Part shown: positions 1 through 8,268 of the stretch, piece by piece | Layout of the letters: the number at the start of each line of letters is the position of its first letter | How positions within the stretch are numbered: the first letter of the stretch is position 1 | Assembly: GCA_024226315.1 (NCBI GenBank) | Contig: JAAELT010000114.1 | Span: 24,113 to 88,112, forward strand | Direction: 5' to 3' | From: a bacterium | GTDB taxonomy: Bacteria > Acidobacteriota > Thermoanaerobaculia > Multivoradales > J023 | Length of the DNA stretch: 64,000 bases | The notes under the pieces: generated by a model | What the model saw: only the letters and a program-made list of their open reading frames with translations | What the model was told of the DNA's origin: nothing | Databases searched by the model: none | Program-made: the position numbers and the translations under genes

Positions 1-2
1 GT

Positions 3-689
3 GAGCGGGAGTGCTCGATTCAACGTCGCCACCAGAAGCTGATCGAGGAGTCGCCGTCGGTGGCTCTGGACGAGAAGCTGCGCGAAGCGATGGGCGACGC
101 TGCAATCAAGCTGGCGGAAGCCGTGAGCTACGAAAATGCCGGCACGGTCGAGTTCCTGCTCGACCGCGACCGCCAGTTCTATTTCATGGAGATGAACACC
201 CGCATCCAAGTCGAGCATCCGGTGACCGAGATGGTGCTCGGGATCGATCTGGTCAAGGAACAGTTGCGGGTGGCGGCCGGCGAGCCGGTCTCGTTCCGTA
301 ACGGGCTCAGGCCCCGCGGGCACGTCATCGAGTGCCGCATCAACGCCGAGGATCCCAGAACGTTCGGACCCTCGCCTGGTCCCGTGACGACGCTGCACCT
401 GCCTGGTGGCCCAGGCGTGCGGGTCGACACCCACGCCTATCAGGAGTATGTGGTCTCACCGTACTACGACTCGATGGTGGCGAAGCTGATCGTCCGGGGC
501 GCCAACCGCACCGAGGCGATCGAGCGCACGCTGCGGGCGCTCGATTTCTTCGTCGTCGAGGGCATCAAGACCACCGTGCCGTTACACAAGCAGATTCTGC
601 GCGACGAGGCTTTCCGCCGCGGCGATTTCTCGACCCGTTTCATGGAAGGCTTCATCGCTCGGATGAACGCGGCCGAAGCAAAGTCCTGA
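3..689 (+). CDS. accC: Biotin carboxylase, C-terminal part (cut by window edge)
   Basis: ATP-dependent carboxylation of biotin, as a subunit of acetyl-CoA carboxylase or a related acyl-CoA carboxylase, in the cytosol. The frame is open from base 3, so the N-terminal half lies outside the window. Visible family landmarks are the [14 protein letters not shown] block, which holds the catalytic and metal-binding Glu/Asn/Arg residues, the INAEDP segment and the FGPSPG motif, followed by a normal biotin carboxylase C-terminal domain ([26 protein letters not shown]). The stop at 689 is two bases before the thiE start, so the genes are probably co-transcribed. A propionyl- or methylcrotonyl-CoA carboxylase subunit is possible because the N-terminus and any biotin carrier domain are not seen. 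Confidence 0.93.
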   Translation, partial: ERECSIQRRHQKLIEESPSVALDEKLREAMGDAAIKLAEAVSYENAGTVEFLLDRDRQFYFMEMNTRIQVEHPVTEMVLGIDLVKEQLRVAAGEPVSFRNGLRPRGHVIECRINAEDPRTFGPSPGPVTTLHLPGGPGVRVDTHAYQEYVVSPYYDSMVAKLIVRGANRTEAIERTLRALDFFVVEGIKTTVPLHKQILRDEAFRRGDFSTRFMEGFIARMNAAEAKS

Positions 690-691
690 CC

Positions 692-1333
692 GTGGTGACG
701 AGGACGCCGCTCCCGCCTCGTCTCTACGGCATCGCCGATGTCGATACCCTCGGCCTGGAGCAGGTGCCGGCCGCGGTGAAGGCGATGTCCGAGGCCGGCA
801 TCGAGTGGATCCAGATCCGCGCCAAGTCGTCTTCGGGGAGCGATTTCTTCTCGCTTGCCGAGCATTGTCTGCGGCTGCTGGAGGGTTCGGAGACCAGACT
901 GTGGATCGATGACCGGGCTGATTTGGCGGCGCTGTTGCCGCTGGCGGGAGTCCACGTCGGCCAGGACGATCTGCCGCCGTCCGCGGTACGCGCGGCGGTG
1001 GGGCGGGGCCCGTGGATCGGTCGCTCGACCCACGACCTCGATCAGGCCGCCGCGGCGCAGGCGGACGCCGACGTCGACGTGGTGGCGTTCGGCCCGATTT
1101 TTCCGACCCGCAGCAAGGAGAGACCCGATCCCGTGGTCGGTCTGGAGCTGCTGCGGCAAGTGAGGAAGTTGGTCGACAAGCCGCTGGTCGCGATCGGCGG
1201 CATTGACGCGGAGAACCTGGCGTCGGTGCTCCGCGCCGGCGCTGACTGCGTGGCGATCCTCGGAGGGCTGTGCCGTGGCGACGTGACTGGCAACAGTCGC
1301 CGCCTGTTGAACTGTGCGAAGGAGGCGCGATGA
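692..1333 (+). CDS. thiE: Thiamine-phosphate synthase
   Basis: Joins the thiazole phosphate and pyrimidine pyrophosphate moieties to thiamine phosphate in the cytosol. The 213-residue protein is a standard single TIM barrel. Landmarks are VGQDDLPP (substrate and Mg binding), IGRSTHD, AFGPIFPTRSK (pyrophosphate loop), AIGGI and GADCVAILGG. Two GTG codons in tandem (692, 695) follow the accC stop almost directly, and I use the first. The 3' end overlaps the next ATG as ATGA, which implies translational coupling to the transporter. Pairing with accC and a transporter is not a classic thiamine operon. TenI, a thiazole tautomerase relative, is the main alternative, but the intact DDLPP motif favours ThiE. 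Confidence 0.87.
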   Translation: MVTRTPLPPRLYGIADVDTLGLEQVPAAVKAMSEAGIEWIQIRAKSSSGSDFFSLAEHCLRLLEGSETRLWIDDRADLAALLPLAGVHVGQDDLPPSAVRAAVGRGPWIGRSTHDLDQAAAAQADADVDVVAFGPIFPTRSKERPDPVVGLELLRQVRKLVDKPLVAIGGIDAENLASVLRAGADCVAILGGLCRGDVTGNSRRLLNCAKEAR

Positions 1334-2790
1334 GCCGAGCAGAAGAGTTCGCGAGTCGTTGGGGGCTGATCGTCGCGACCTTGGGAATGGCGGTCGGCAC
1401 CGGCAATATCTGGCGCTTTCCGCGCATCGCCGCATCGAACGGCGGCGGCAGTTTCCTGGTCGCGTGGGTGGTTTTCCTCTTCCTCTGGTCGGTGCCGCTG
1501 ATGATCGTCGAGTTCTCGTTCGGCAAGAAGTCCCGCAAGGGAGCCATCGGCGCTTTTGTCCACATGGCGGGCCGCAAATACGCCTGGATGGGTGGATTCG
1601 TCGCGCTATGCGCTTCGGCCATCATGTTCTACTACTCGGTGGTCACCGGTTGGTGCTTCCGCTTCCTGGCAGCCGCTCTGACCGGCGGCCTGAGTGGTGA
1701 GGGCGAGTCGCAGGCTCTGTGGAGCTCCTTCGCTGGCACGCCCAAGTCGCTGGTGACGCACTTCCTGGCGCTGGGCATCGGCGTCGCGGTGGTCTGGTTC
1801 GGCGTCCGGGGCATCGAGCGCGTGGCCAAGGTCCTGATTCCCACCCTGGCGCTGATGGTGCTGATCCTGGCCGTGCGGGCAGTCACGCTGCCGGGTGCCG
1901 AGAAGGGGCTCGCTTTTCTCTTCACGCCCGATTGGCAGGCCCTGGCCAGCCCCACCATCTGGCTCGAGGCACTGACCCAGAATGCCTGGGACACCGGTGC
2001 CGGCTGGGGCTTGATCCTGACCTACGCCATCTACATGCGGGCGCGCGAGGACGTATCGCTGAACGCCTTCCTGATCGGCTTCGGCAACAACTCGATGTCG
2101 CTGCTCGCGGGCATCATGGTGTTGTGTACCGTCTTCGCCATCAATCCGAGCGCCCAGGCCGACATCGTCGGCGCCGGTAACGAGGGGCTGACCTTCATCT
2201 GGATGCCTCAGCTCTTTGCCGCGATGCCGGGGGGTGGCATCTTCATGGTGTTGTTCTTCGCGGCGCTCTCGTTTGCCGCGCTGACCAGTCTGATCGCCAT
2301 GCTCGAGCTCGCCACCAGGGTGCTCATCGATATGGGGCTCGAGCGCCGGCCGGCGCTGCTCTGGGTCGCCGCGGCCGGGCTGGTCTGCGGCATGCCCTCG
2401 GCGCTCTCGATGTCGTTCTTCAAGAACCAGGACTGGGTCTGGGGCGTCGGGCTGATGCTCTCCGGCCTGTTCTTCGCGATCGCCGCTGGCCGTTTCGGCC
2501 TCGATCGCCTGCGCACCGAGGTGGTCAACGGCGAGGGCTGCGATCTTCCGATCGGCCGGTGGTGGGTGACGATGATCGCCATCGTGGTTCCGGTCGAGGC
2601 GGTGACCCTCATCGTCTGGTGGCTGTGGGCGGCCCGCGGCTGGGATCCGGACGGCTGGCTGCACCCGCTCCACGCCGGCAACGTCGGCACCGTACTGTTT
2701 CAGATCGCCATCGCCCTGGTGGTGCTGCTGTTGCTCAACCGCTTCCTGGGCAGTCGATCGGGGAGTAGTGCCGAGGAGGTGTCGGCATGA
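1330..2790 (+). CDS. Sodium-dependent neurotransmitter symporter (NSS) family transporter
   Basis: Inner-membrane Na+-coupled amino-acid symporter of the LeuT-fold NSS/SNF family, 486 residues with about 11-12 hydrophobic segments. The signature GTGNIWRFP near residue 20 forms the unwound TM1 region that binds Na+ and substrate. ATG 1330 is chosen because GGAGG sits just upstream and the codon overlaps the thiE stop as ATGA. A short membrane-protein gene follows in the same ATGA coupling, as in MetP/MetS-type systems, where the large subunit imports methionine or alanine. Substrate is inferred from that pairing only. Confidence 0.9.
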   Translation: MSRAEEFASRWGLIVATLGMAVGTGNIWRFPRIAASNGGGSFLVAWVVFLFLWSVPLMIVEFSFGKKSRKGAIGAFVHMAGRKYAWMGGFVALCASAIMFYYSVVTGWCFRFLAAALTGGLSGEGESQALWSSFAGTPKSLVTHFLALGIGVAVVWFGVRGIERVAKVLIPTLALMVLILAVRAVTLPGAEKGLAFLFTPDWQALASPTIWLEALTQNAWDTGAGWGLILTYAIYMRAREDVSLNAFLIGFGNNSMSLLAGIMVLCTVFAINPSAQADIVGAGNEGLTFIWMPQLFAAMPGGGIFMVLFFAALSFAALTSLIAMLELATRVLIDMGLERRPALLWVAAAGLVCGMPSALSMSFFKNQDWVWGVGLMLSGLFFAIAAGRFGLDRLRTEVVNGEGCDLPIGRWWVTMIAIVVPVEAVTLIVWWLWAARGWDPDGWLHPLHAGNVGTVLFQIAIALVVLLLLNRFLGSRSGSSAEEVSA

Positions 2791-2909
2791 CCACGACGGC
2801 GACCGTGATGATGATTCTGATCTGTGGCCTGGTCTGGGGTGGCTTCGTGTCGCTGCTGTTTCGCGCTGCGAAGAGCGAGGGGCGCAAGCGTGCTCGAGGC
2901 AGAGACTGA
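2787..2909 (+). CDS. MetS-like small subunit of the NSS transporter (40 aa)
   Basis: A 40-residue single-span membrane peptide, MTTTATVMMILICGLVWGG followed by a hydrophobic stretch and a strongly basic tail (RAAKSEGRKRARGRD). Its ATG overlaps the stop of the NSS transporter (ATGA, 2787-2790). Size, topology, sequence style and position match the small subunit (MetS/MaAIMP type) known to be required by some bacterial NSS methionine/alanine importers. The protein is too short for usual gene-calling cutoffs. Function is inferred from family context. The alternative is a fortuitous short frame, but the tight coupling and the hydrophobic-then-basic pattern argue against this. Confidence 0.75.
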   Translation: MTTTATVMMILICGLVWGGFVSLLFRAAKSEGRKRARGRD

Positions 2910-2935
2910 AGACCGCGCGCGGTGGAGCCGAAACG

Positions 2936-3451
2936 ATGCGCATCTATCTGATCGGCTTCATGGCCGCCGGCAAGACGAAGGTCGGAATTTCTCTCTCCGG
3001 TCTGCTGGGCTATCGCTTCTGTGATCTCGACCAGGAGATCGAGGGGCAGGTGGGCGCGAGCGTGCGTGAGATCTTCGAGCGCCGGGGTGAGGACTCCTTT
3101 CGCGACCTCGAGCATGGCTGCCTGGAGCGGACGGCGAGCTTCGAGAATGCCGTGATCGCGACCGGCGGCGGCACGATGACGTTCGAGCGCAATCGCGCCC
3201 TGATCCGCGACTCAGGCGTCAGCGTCTGGCTCGATCCGAGCTTCGAGATCCTGCTCGAGCGGCTGGCGCGAGGTGCTCGGGGCAGCCGGCCGCTGTTTCG
3301 TGACGAAGAGCAGGCCCGATCGCTCTATGACAGCCGGCTCGACGCCTATAGGATGGCGGACCTGAGAATCGAGACCATGGCCGAAGACACGCCGGGCGGC
3401 GTTGCTGGTAAGATCGCGGCCCGACTCCGAGAGAGAAGTTGCGCTATCTAG
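2936..3451 (+). CDS. aroK: Shikimate kinase
   Basis: ATP-dependent phosphorylation of shikimate to shikimate 3-phosphate in aromatic amino-acid synthesis. The protein has 171 residues, a normal length. The P-loop is GFMAAGKT near residue 7, followed by DLDQEIE (Mg/shikimate Asp), RRGEDSFRDLE (shikimate Arg), ATGGGT and a lid with SRPLF. ATG 2936 gives the standard short N-terminus, and GGTGGAG lies about 10 bases upstream. The last 13 bases overlap the TTG start of the phosphoesterase gene, so the two are probably translated together. Confidence 0.93.
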   Translation: MRIYLIGFMAAGKTKVGISLSGLLGYRFCDLDQEIEGQVGASVREIFERRGEDSFRDLEHGCLERTASFENAVIATGGGTMTFERNRALIRDSGVSVWLDPSFEILLERLARGARGSRPLFRDEEQARSLYDSRLDAYRMADLRIETMAEDTPGGVAGKIAARLRERSCAI

Positions 3452-4182
3452 TCCTTTCCGACATGCACGGTAACTGGGACGCCTTCGAGGCGGTCCTGCG
3501 CCGTGTTCGCCGCAAGCGTTTCGACGCTATTCTGGTGCTCGGTGACCTGGTGGGTTACGGCGCCGGGCCCAACCAGGTCGTCGAGGCGGTCAAGGCGATC
3601 GAGGGCACGGTGCACGTGGTGCGCGGCAATCACGACAAGGTGGTCTGCGAGCTCGAGGACGGTTCCAACTTCAACCAGCCGGCGCTGGCCGCCGCCCGCT
3701 GGACCACCGAGCGGCTGACCGCGGCCAACATGCGCTACGTCAAGGAGATGCCCCAGGGGCCGATCGAGGTCGCCCGCGATGTGCACATCTGCCATGGTTC
3801 GCCGCTCGACGAGGACACCTACGTCTTCTCGATCTACGATGCCTACGAGATCTTCACCAACCACGAGGCCGAGCTGGTGTTCTTCGGGCATACCCACATC
3901 CCGTCGATGTTCGTGCAGCAGTCCAAGGGCATCGAGGTGGCGGTGGTGCAGGGGGAGACCTTCACCCTCAAGCTGGAAGAGGGCAAGCGCTACCTGCTCA
4001 ACCCCGGATCGATCGGCCAGCCCCGCGACCGCGATCCGCGCGCCTCCTTTCTCACCTACGACAGCGACACCCAGACCGTGCGCTGGCAGCGCGTCGACTA
4101 CGCCATCAACAAGGCCCAGGAGCGGATCGTCAAGTCCGGCCTGCCGAAGGTCCTGGCGGATCGCCTGACGCTGGGGATCTAA
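3439..4182 (+). CDS. Metallophosphoesterase of the YfcE/calcineurin-like family
   Basis: Dinuclear-metal phosphoesterase, 247 residues, cytosolic, substrate unknown. All metal motifs are present: LSDMHGNWDA at the N-terminus, GDLVGYG, RGNHD, HICHGSP and FFGHTH, then a closing GSIGQPRD segment typical of this bacterial subfamily. The start is TTG 3439, preceded by GAGAGAAG and lying inside the end of aroK. The 3' end overlaps the convergent ccmF end by four bases, so the two transcription units terminate into each other with no room for a separate terminator. Confidence 0.9.
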   Translation: MRYLVLSDMHGNWDAFEAVLRRVRRKRFDAILVLGDLVGYGAGPNQVVEAVKAIEGTVHVVRGNHDKVVCELEDGSNFNQPALAAARWTTERLTAANMRYVKEMPQGPIEVARDVHICHGSPLDEDTYVFSIYDAYEIFTNHEAELVFFGHTHIPSMFVQQSKGIEVAVVQGETFTLKLEEGKRYLLNPGSIGQPRDRDPRASFLTYDSDTQTVRWQRVDYAINKAQERIVKSGLPKVLADRLTLGI

Positions 4183-6434
4183 GCCGTCTTCGCGTCAATC
4201 AGCCTCGCCGTCTTGTAGCGCTTCCAGGTCGACAGCAGGCCGCCGGCAAGCACCACGTAGAGGCCGTACCAGACCATTTTGATCAGCGGCTTGCGGGTGA
4301 CGTCGAGCGACAGCCGGGCCTTCTGGGGCACGGAGCCGATACCGGCGACGTCGAGCTGTACCTTGCCGACGCCGGGGTTGATGCCGGTCATGGCGATCAT
4401 GCCGCCGCCGGGCAGCTCGACCGGCGGCGTCTGCACCTGGCCGCCGGAGGAGAAGCGGTAGAGCGCGGTGACCGACACGGCTTCGCCATCGCCCGATCGG
4501 ACCTCGAGGTCTGCGCCGAGAGTCACCAGGCCACCGTCAGCAAGCGCGAGCTGCGGATCGCCGGTGTCGCTCAGGTTGAAATCGACGAAGCGGATCGTCA
4601 GATCCCCGGCGGTGGTGGTCTCGCCCCGGCCCAGCTGCATGCGGTGATCGACGCCCGGCGGCTGCCCCGGCTCGTATTGGATCGGCGAGATGTAGAAGTC
4701 CCGCAGCAGGGTGTTCTTGACGTCGGGATTGACCATCAGCTGCCGGGACCGGTCGTTCAAGAAGAACTTCGGCCGGGCCAGGTAGGTGAAGCCGTCGTCG
4801 CGGGCGACCCTCACCTCCATGTGCTCTTTCTCGCGTCCCTGGCGCGGCACGTAGCGCTCGAAAGTCAGGGTCAGGTCGTCGCCGACCTGTCGCGGGACGC
4901 CCTGCTCCAGCGTCACCTTGGCGCTCTGGTCGTAAGCGGAGGACGCCAGGACACCGAGGAGCATGATCCCGACGCCGACGTGGGCAAGATAGCCGCCGGC
5001 ATTGGCCAGCCCGCCGGCGCGGGCCATGGTGATCACCTTCTGCAGGTTGGCGGCGAGCGCGGCACCTGCGAGGAAGACGTACAGCAGATGGAACGGCTGC
5101 TCGACGCCGCTGATGGCAGCGACGGCCGTGATCGCCAATGCCACGCCCAGGCTGGGCACGAGCTTGCGCAGCAGCTCGCTGGCCGGCGTGCCCTTCCAGG
5201 TGAGGAACGGAATGAGTGCCAACAGCAGACCGACCAGGATCGCCAACGGCAGGTGCACCTTGTTGTACCACTCGGGACCGACCTGCGCCGGGTTCTCCTG
5301 GAACCGGGTCAGGAGCGGCGCCGAGGTGCCGACGGTGACGAGCACTGCCGAGACCGTGACCACGACCGTCGACAACACGAGTCCGAGACCGCGCGAGAGC
5401 AGCGGATCCTCGTTGGTATTGGTCTCGACCTTGCTCAATCGGGTCACCAGAAGGTAGAGCGAAGCGAACAGGAAGAAGCCCATCCACAGGAGCAGGAAGC
5501 GGCTGATCCCGAGGTCGACGAAGCTGTGGACGGAGAAGTCGGCGAGCACTCCGGAGCGGGTCAGGAAGGTGCCGTAGAGCACCGACAAGTAAAGCAGGCA
5601 GGCGATCACCAGGTTGGCCCGGCGGTAGCGGCCCTTGGTGCGCTCGAGGTACATGCCGTGGATCAGCACGGTGCCCAGCAGCCAGGGGATGAGTGAGGCG
5701 TTCTCCACCGGGTCCCAGCCCCAGTAGCCGCCCCAGCCGAGGGTCTTGTAGGCCCAGTAGCCGCCCATCAGAATGGCGGTGCCGAGCACCAGGAATCCAC
5801 CCAGCGTCCACGGGAAGGCGCGGTTCACCCAGGTCGAGGTGTCGCGCCGCCACATGGCGGCGGCGGCGAACGCGAAGGGGATGGCGCCGGCCGCGTAGCC
5901 GATGAACATGACCGGCGGATGGATCACCATCCAGTCGTCCTGCAGCAGCGGGTTGAGCCCGGTGCCGTCCACCGGCGTCTCCGCCAGCATGACGAACGGG
6001 TTCTCGCGCACCAGGATGAACAGCAGGCCGAACAGCGTCAGGATGTAGACGGCCATCACCGTCGGCTCGGCGCGGCCGGCGGAGCGCGACAGCGGCACGC
6101 CGAGCAGGACGCCGAACAGCAGCCAGATCAGGAAGCTGCCTTTCTGCCCGGCCCAGAAGGCCGCGAGCTGGAAGTGGAACGGCAGGTCCAGCCCCGAGTA
6201 TTGGTAGACGTACTCGATCCGGAAGTCGCGCCGCATCAGGCACAGCGCCAGCACCAGCGAGCCGAGAACGATCGACAGCGTGAAGAACAGGTAGCCGCGG
6301 CGCGCGAACGCGAGCGTGTCGTGATCGCCGTGGCGCGCCCGCGTGTAGCCGTAGAACGCCGCGAGCCCGAAAAAGAGCGCGCACCACATGGTGACGGCTC
6401 CGGGCAGGTAGAGCTGGGAGAGGGAGTCCAACAT
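4179..6434 (-). CDS. ccmF: Heme lyase CcmF/NrfE family
   Basis: Inner-membrane component of the System I cytochrome c heme ligation complex, transferring heme from holo-CcmE to apocytochrome c in the periplasm. It has 751 residues, many hydrophobic segments and the diagnostic tryptophan-rich WGGYWGWDPVE loop around residue 235, with conserved His positions such as DWMVIHPP. A soluble periplasmic region follows in the C-terminal third, then a last membrane span. It ends the ccmC-ccmD-ccmE-ccmF run. No CcmG or CcmH gene is seen in the window, so the ligation apparatus is completed elsewhere or differs. Confidence 0.93.
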   Translation of the reverse strand: MLDSLSQLYLPGAVTMWCALFFGLAAFYGYTRARHGDHDTLAFARRGYLFFTLSIVLGSLVLALCLMRRDFRIEYVYQYSGLDLPFHFQLAAFWAGQKGSFLIWLLFGVLLGVPLSRSAGRAEPTVMAVYILTLFGLLFILVRENPFVMLAETPVDGTGLNPLLQDDWMVIHPPVMFIGYAAGAIPFAFAAAAMWRRDTSTWVNRAFPWTLGGFLVLGTAILMGGYWAYKTLGWGGYWGWDPVENASLIPWLLGTVLIHGMYLERTKGRYRRANLVIACLLYLSVLYGTFLTRSGVLADFSVHSFVDLGISRFLLLWMGFFLFASLYLLVTRLSKVETNTNEDPLLSRGLGLVLSTVVVTVSAVLVTVGTSAPLLTRFQENPAQVGPEWYNKVHLPLAILVGLLLALIPFLTWKGTPASELLRKLVPSLGVALAITAVAAISGVEQPFHLLYVFLAGAALAANLQKVITMARAGGLANAGGYLAHVGVGIMLLGVLASSAYDQSAKVTLEQGVPRQVGDDLTLTFERYVPRQGREKEHMEVRVARDDGFTYLARPKFFLNDRSRQLMVNPDVKNTLLRDFYISPIQYEPGQPPGVDHRMQLGRGETTTAGDLTIRFVDFNLSDTGDPQLALADGGLVTLGADLEVRSGDGEAVSVTALYRFSSGGQVQTPPVELPGGGMIAMTGINPGVGKVQLDVAGIGSVPQKARLSLDVTRKPLIKMVWYGLYVVLAGGLLSTWKRYKTARLIDAKTA

Positions 6435-6443
6435 GGAGAGGCG

Positions 6444-6851
6444 TCAGCCGTAGGTCTTGGTTTCGACGCTCTCCAGGCCCTGGTATTTCGACGGGCACTT
6501 GACTAGCAGCTGCTTGGCCGCGAATTCGTTTTGCTCGGCGTCGAAGCGGCCGATTGCCACGATCGACACCGCGTCTTCGAAGTTGGCTGGTTTGACGCCG
6601 TCGTAGCGCACCTGGATCGTCTCCGAAGTCTCCGCTTCGATCAGGGTGAAGCGCAGATAGCCTTGCGCTTCGTCGTAGGAGCTCGATCCCTTGTCCAGGC
6701 CGCCGGCGACCTGCACCGTCCGCTCGGCCTCGCGAGCCACGTCGTAAGGCACGTAGGGCGTCAGGGCACCCTGGAACTCGGTGTACGAGAAGCCGGCGAA
6801 GACCACCAGCAACAAGCCACCAATGAGGTAGTAGACGTGTTTGGTCTTCAT
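6444..6851 (-). CDS. ccmE: Cytochrome c maturation protein CcmE, CxxxY type
   Basis: Periplasmic heme chaperone anchored by one N-terminal membrane span (YYLIGGLLLVVFAGF), 135 residues with the OB-fold pattern of CcmE. The residue that binds heme covalently in E. coli is His in an HxxxY motif. Here the equivalent stretch is VKCPSKYQ, giving Cys119 and Tyr123, the CxxxY variant known from archaea and some deltaproteobacteria. The ATG at 6851 overlaps the ccmD stop as ATGA, and the upstream extension of the frame is only the ccmD region read in another frame. The ccmF start follows nine bases after the stop. Confidence 0.88.
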   Translation of the reverse strand: MKTKHVYYLIGGLLLVVFAGFSYTEFQGALTPYVPYDVAREAERTVQVAGGLDKGSSSYDEAQGYLRFTLIEAETSETIQVRYDGVKPANFEDAVSIVAIGRFDAEQNEFAAKQLLVKCPSKYQGLESVETKTYG

Positions 6852-6964
6852 CGATCTTTCTCCTGCTGGCTGATCTTGCGCTCCAGGCTGAGCAGGTAGA
6901 GGAACAACCCGGTCCAGATGATCAGGTTGACCACCGCGACCCACATTACACCGCCTTCGTTCAC
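6848..6964 (-). CDS. ccmD: CcmD-like small heme exporter subunit (38 aa)
   Basis: A tiny single-span membrane protein between ccmC and ccmE. The hydrophobic stretch VAVVNLIIWTGLFLYLLSL is followed by a charged tail ERKISQQEKDR, the usual CcmD layout. CcmD stabilises the CcmABC complex and helps release holo-CcmE. I use the GTG at 6964 because AGGTGAG lies six bases upstream. An internal ATG at 6946 would give 32 residues. The stop overlaps the ccmE ATG (ATGA). Identity rests on position and topology more than on sequence, which is poorly conserved in this family. Confidence 0.8.
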   Translation of the reverse strand: MNEGGVMWVAVVNLIIWTGLFLYLLSLERKISQQEKDR

Positions 6965-7011
6965 TGTTTTCTCACCTATTCGGGTAGTTTCGTGGGTGGT
7001 TTTCCTGGCCC

Positions 7012-7683
7012 CTAATCGTCCAGGAGCAATTCGGCGCGCCCTTCGATTGCCAGGATGCGGCGACGCATGCTCTGCATCCAGAAGAACAGCGCGGTGAAAC
7101 CGAGTACCGAGGCGATGAGCACGACGGCGATCCCGGAGTCCATCCCGGTGCCCGCCGGTTTCGGATGCAGCGAGAATGCCGCCAGGCGCGGCATGATGAA
7201 GTAGAGGAACGGCGCGACGATGAAGCCGAGCACGGCGTAGGCGGCCGAGATTCGCGCCCGGTTCTCGGGATCCTCGATCGCGCCGCGCAGGGTCAGGTAG
7301 GCGGCGTAGAAGACCAGCGCCAGGGCCATCGAGGTCTGGCGCGGATCCCAGTTCCAGTAGGCGCCCCACTGCACCTTCGACCATACCGCCCCGGTGATGG
7401 TGGCGAGCGCGCAGAACAGCAGGCTCACCTCGATCGCCGCGAGGCTGGCGTGGTCCGCCTCGGGCCGGCGCTTCCACAAATAGAGGACGCTCCACACCGC
7501 GGCGGTGAGGAAGCCGATGAACGACACGATCGCCGTCGGCACGTGGAAGAACAGGATGCGCCCCGACTGCGGGCTCTGGTGGTCTGTGCCGTCGAAACCC
7601 TGGAACAGCGGCGCCCACAAGAAGGCCGCCAGGATGACGACGCACAGCCAAAGCCACAGGAGCCAGGGTAGGAAGGTTTTCAC
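7012..7683 (-). CDS. ccmC: Heme exporter permease CcmC
   Basis: Six-span inner-membrane protein that loads heme onto CcmE together with CcmD. It has 223 residues. Heme-handling landmarks are the periplasmic FFHVP segment with His47 and the tryptophan motif WGAYWNWDPR at about residues 106-115. It heads the ccmC-D-E-F run on the minus strand. The ccmA and ccmB genes lie 2.1 kb further upstream in the same direction but are separated by two plus-strand genes, so this gene probably has its own promoter in the divergent gap 7684-7752. Confidence 0.94.
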   Translation of the reverse strand: MKTFLPWLLWLWLCVVILAAFLWAPLFQGFDGTDHQSPQSGRILFFHVPTAIVSFIGFLTAAVWSVLYLWKRRPEADHASLAAIEVSLLFCALATITGAVWSKVQWGAYWNWDPRQTSMALALVFYAAYLTLRGAIEDPENRARISAAYAVLGFIVAPFLYFIMPRLAAFSLHPKPAGTGMDSGIAVVLIASVLGFTALFFWMQSMRRRILAIEGRAELLLDD

Positions 7684-7752
7684 GTTGAGCCTGTTCCTCG
7701 TCGAGTCGGGGCCGACGCCCAGTGAGCCTCGCTATCTTATACGATGTGATCG

Positions 7753-8268
7753 ATGGCTTCAGATGATGGCGGAGCCGGCTCCGGCAGCGATGCGCGGCGG
7801 TTCGAGGCGGTGGTCTACAAGGTCGGCCAGCTGCGCTGCGTCGACGTGCCGGCGGAGGTCTCGGCGGCTTTCGGCGATGGGCGCATTGCTGTGCGCGTGA
7901 GCGTCGAGTCGCCGTTCGCAGAGGGCGGCGAGGAGCAGACGTCTCTGGTGCCCACCAAGAAGGGTGGCCACAGGCTGTTCCTGGCCGCGGGCCTGCGCAA
8001 ATCCGCGGGCATCGACGCCGGCGACCCGGTGACCCTGCGGCTGCGCCCCGACGCCCGCGGCGGCGAGCCCGATCTGCCGCCCGAGCTGGTCGCCGCGCTG
8101 GCCGTCGTTCCAGGAGGCATGGAGGAGCTGCTCTCGCGCAGCCCGGCCGACCGCCGCCAGCTGGTGCACTTCGTCCAGCAGCCGAAGAGCCGGGATGCCC
8201 GCCGGAGTCGCGTCGCTCAGGCGGTGAAGATGGTCATGCGAGGCAAGCCGAAGAGGAAGAAGCGGTGA
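7753..8268 (+). CDS. DUF1905 / YdeI-OmdA type protein
   Basis: A 171-residue soluble protein in two parts. Residues of about 15-110 look like DUF1905 (FEAVVYKVGQLRCVDVP, then SLVPTKKGGHRLFLAAGLRKSAGI and a VTLRLRPD strand). The C-terminal 60 residues resemble the YdeI/OmdA bacteriocin-resistance-associated helical domain and end in KPKRKKR. Biochemical function is not established for this family. It is transcribed away from ccmC and is coupled to the next gene by a GTGA overlap. Together the two genes interrupt the ccm locus, an arrangement that suggests insertion as a unit. Confidence 0.75.
   Translation: MASDDGGAGSGSDARRFEAVVYKVGQLRCVDVPAEVSAAFGDGRIAVRVSVESPFAEGGEEQTSLVPTKKGGHRLFLAAGLRKSAGIDAGDPVTLRLRPDARGGEPDLPPELVAALAVVPGGMEELLSRSPADRRQLVHFVQQPKSRDARRSRVAQAVKMVMRGKPKRKKR

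Noticed and set aside
1606..2943. Minus-strand frame of 445 codons over the NSS transporter
   Set aside because: Low-complexity Glu/His/Gln/Arg translation opposite a clear membrane transporter.
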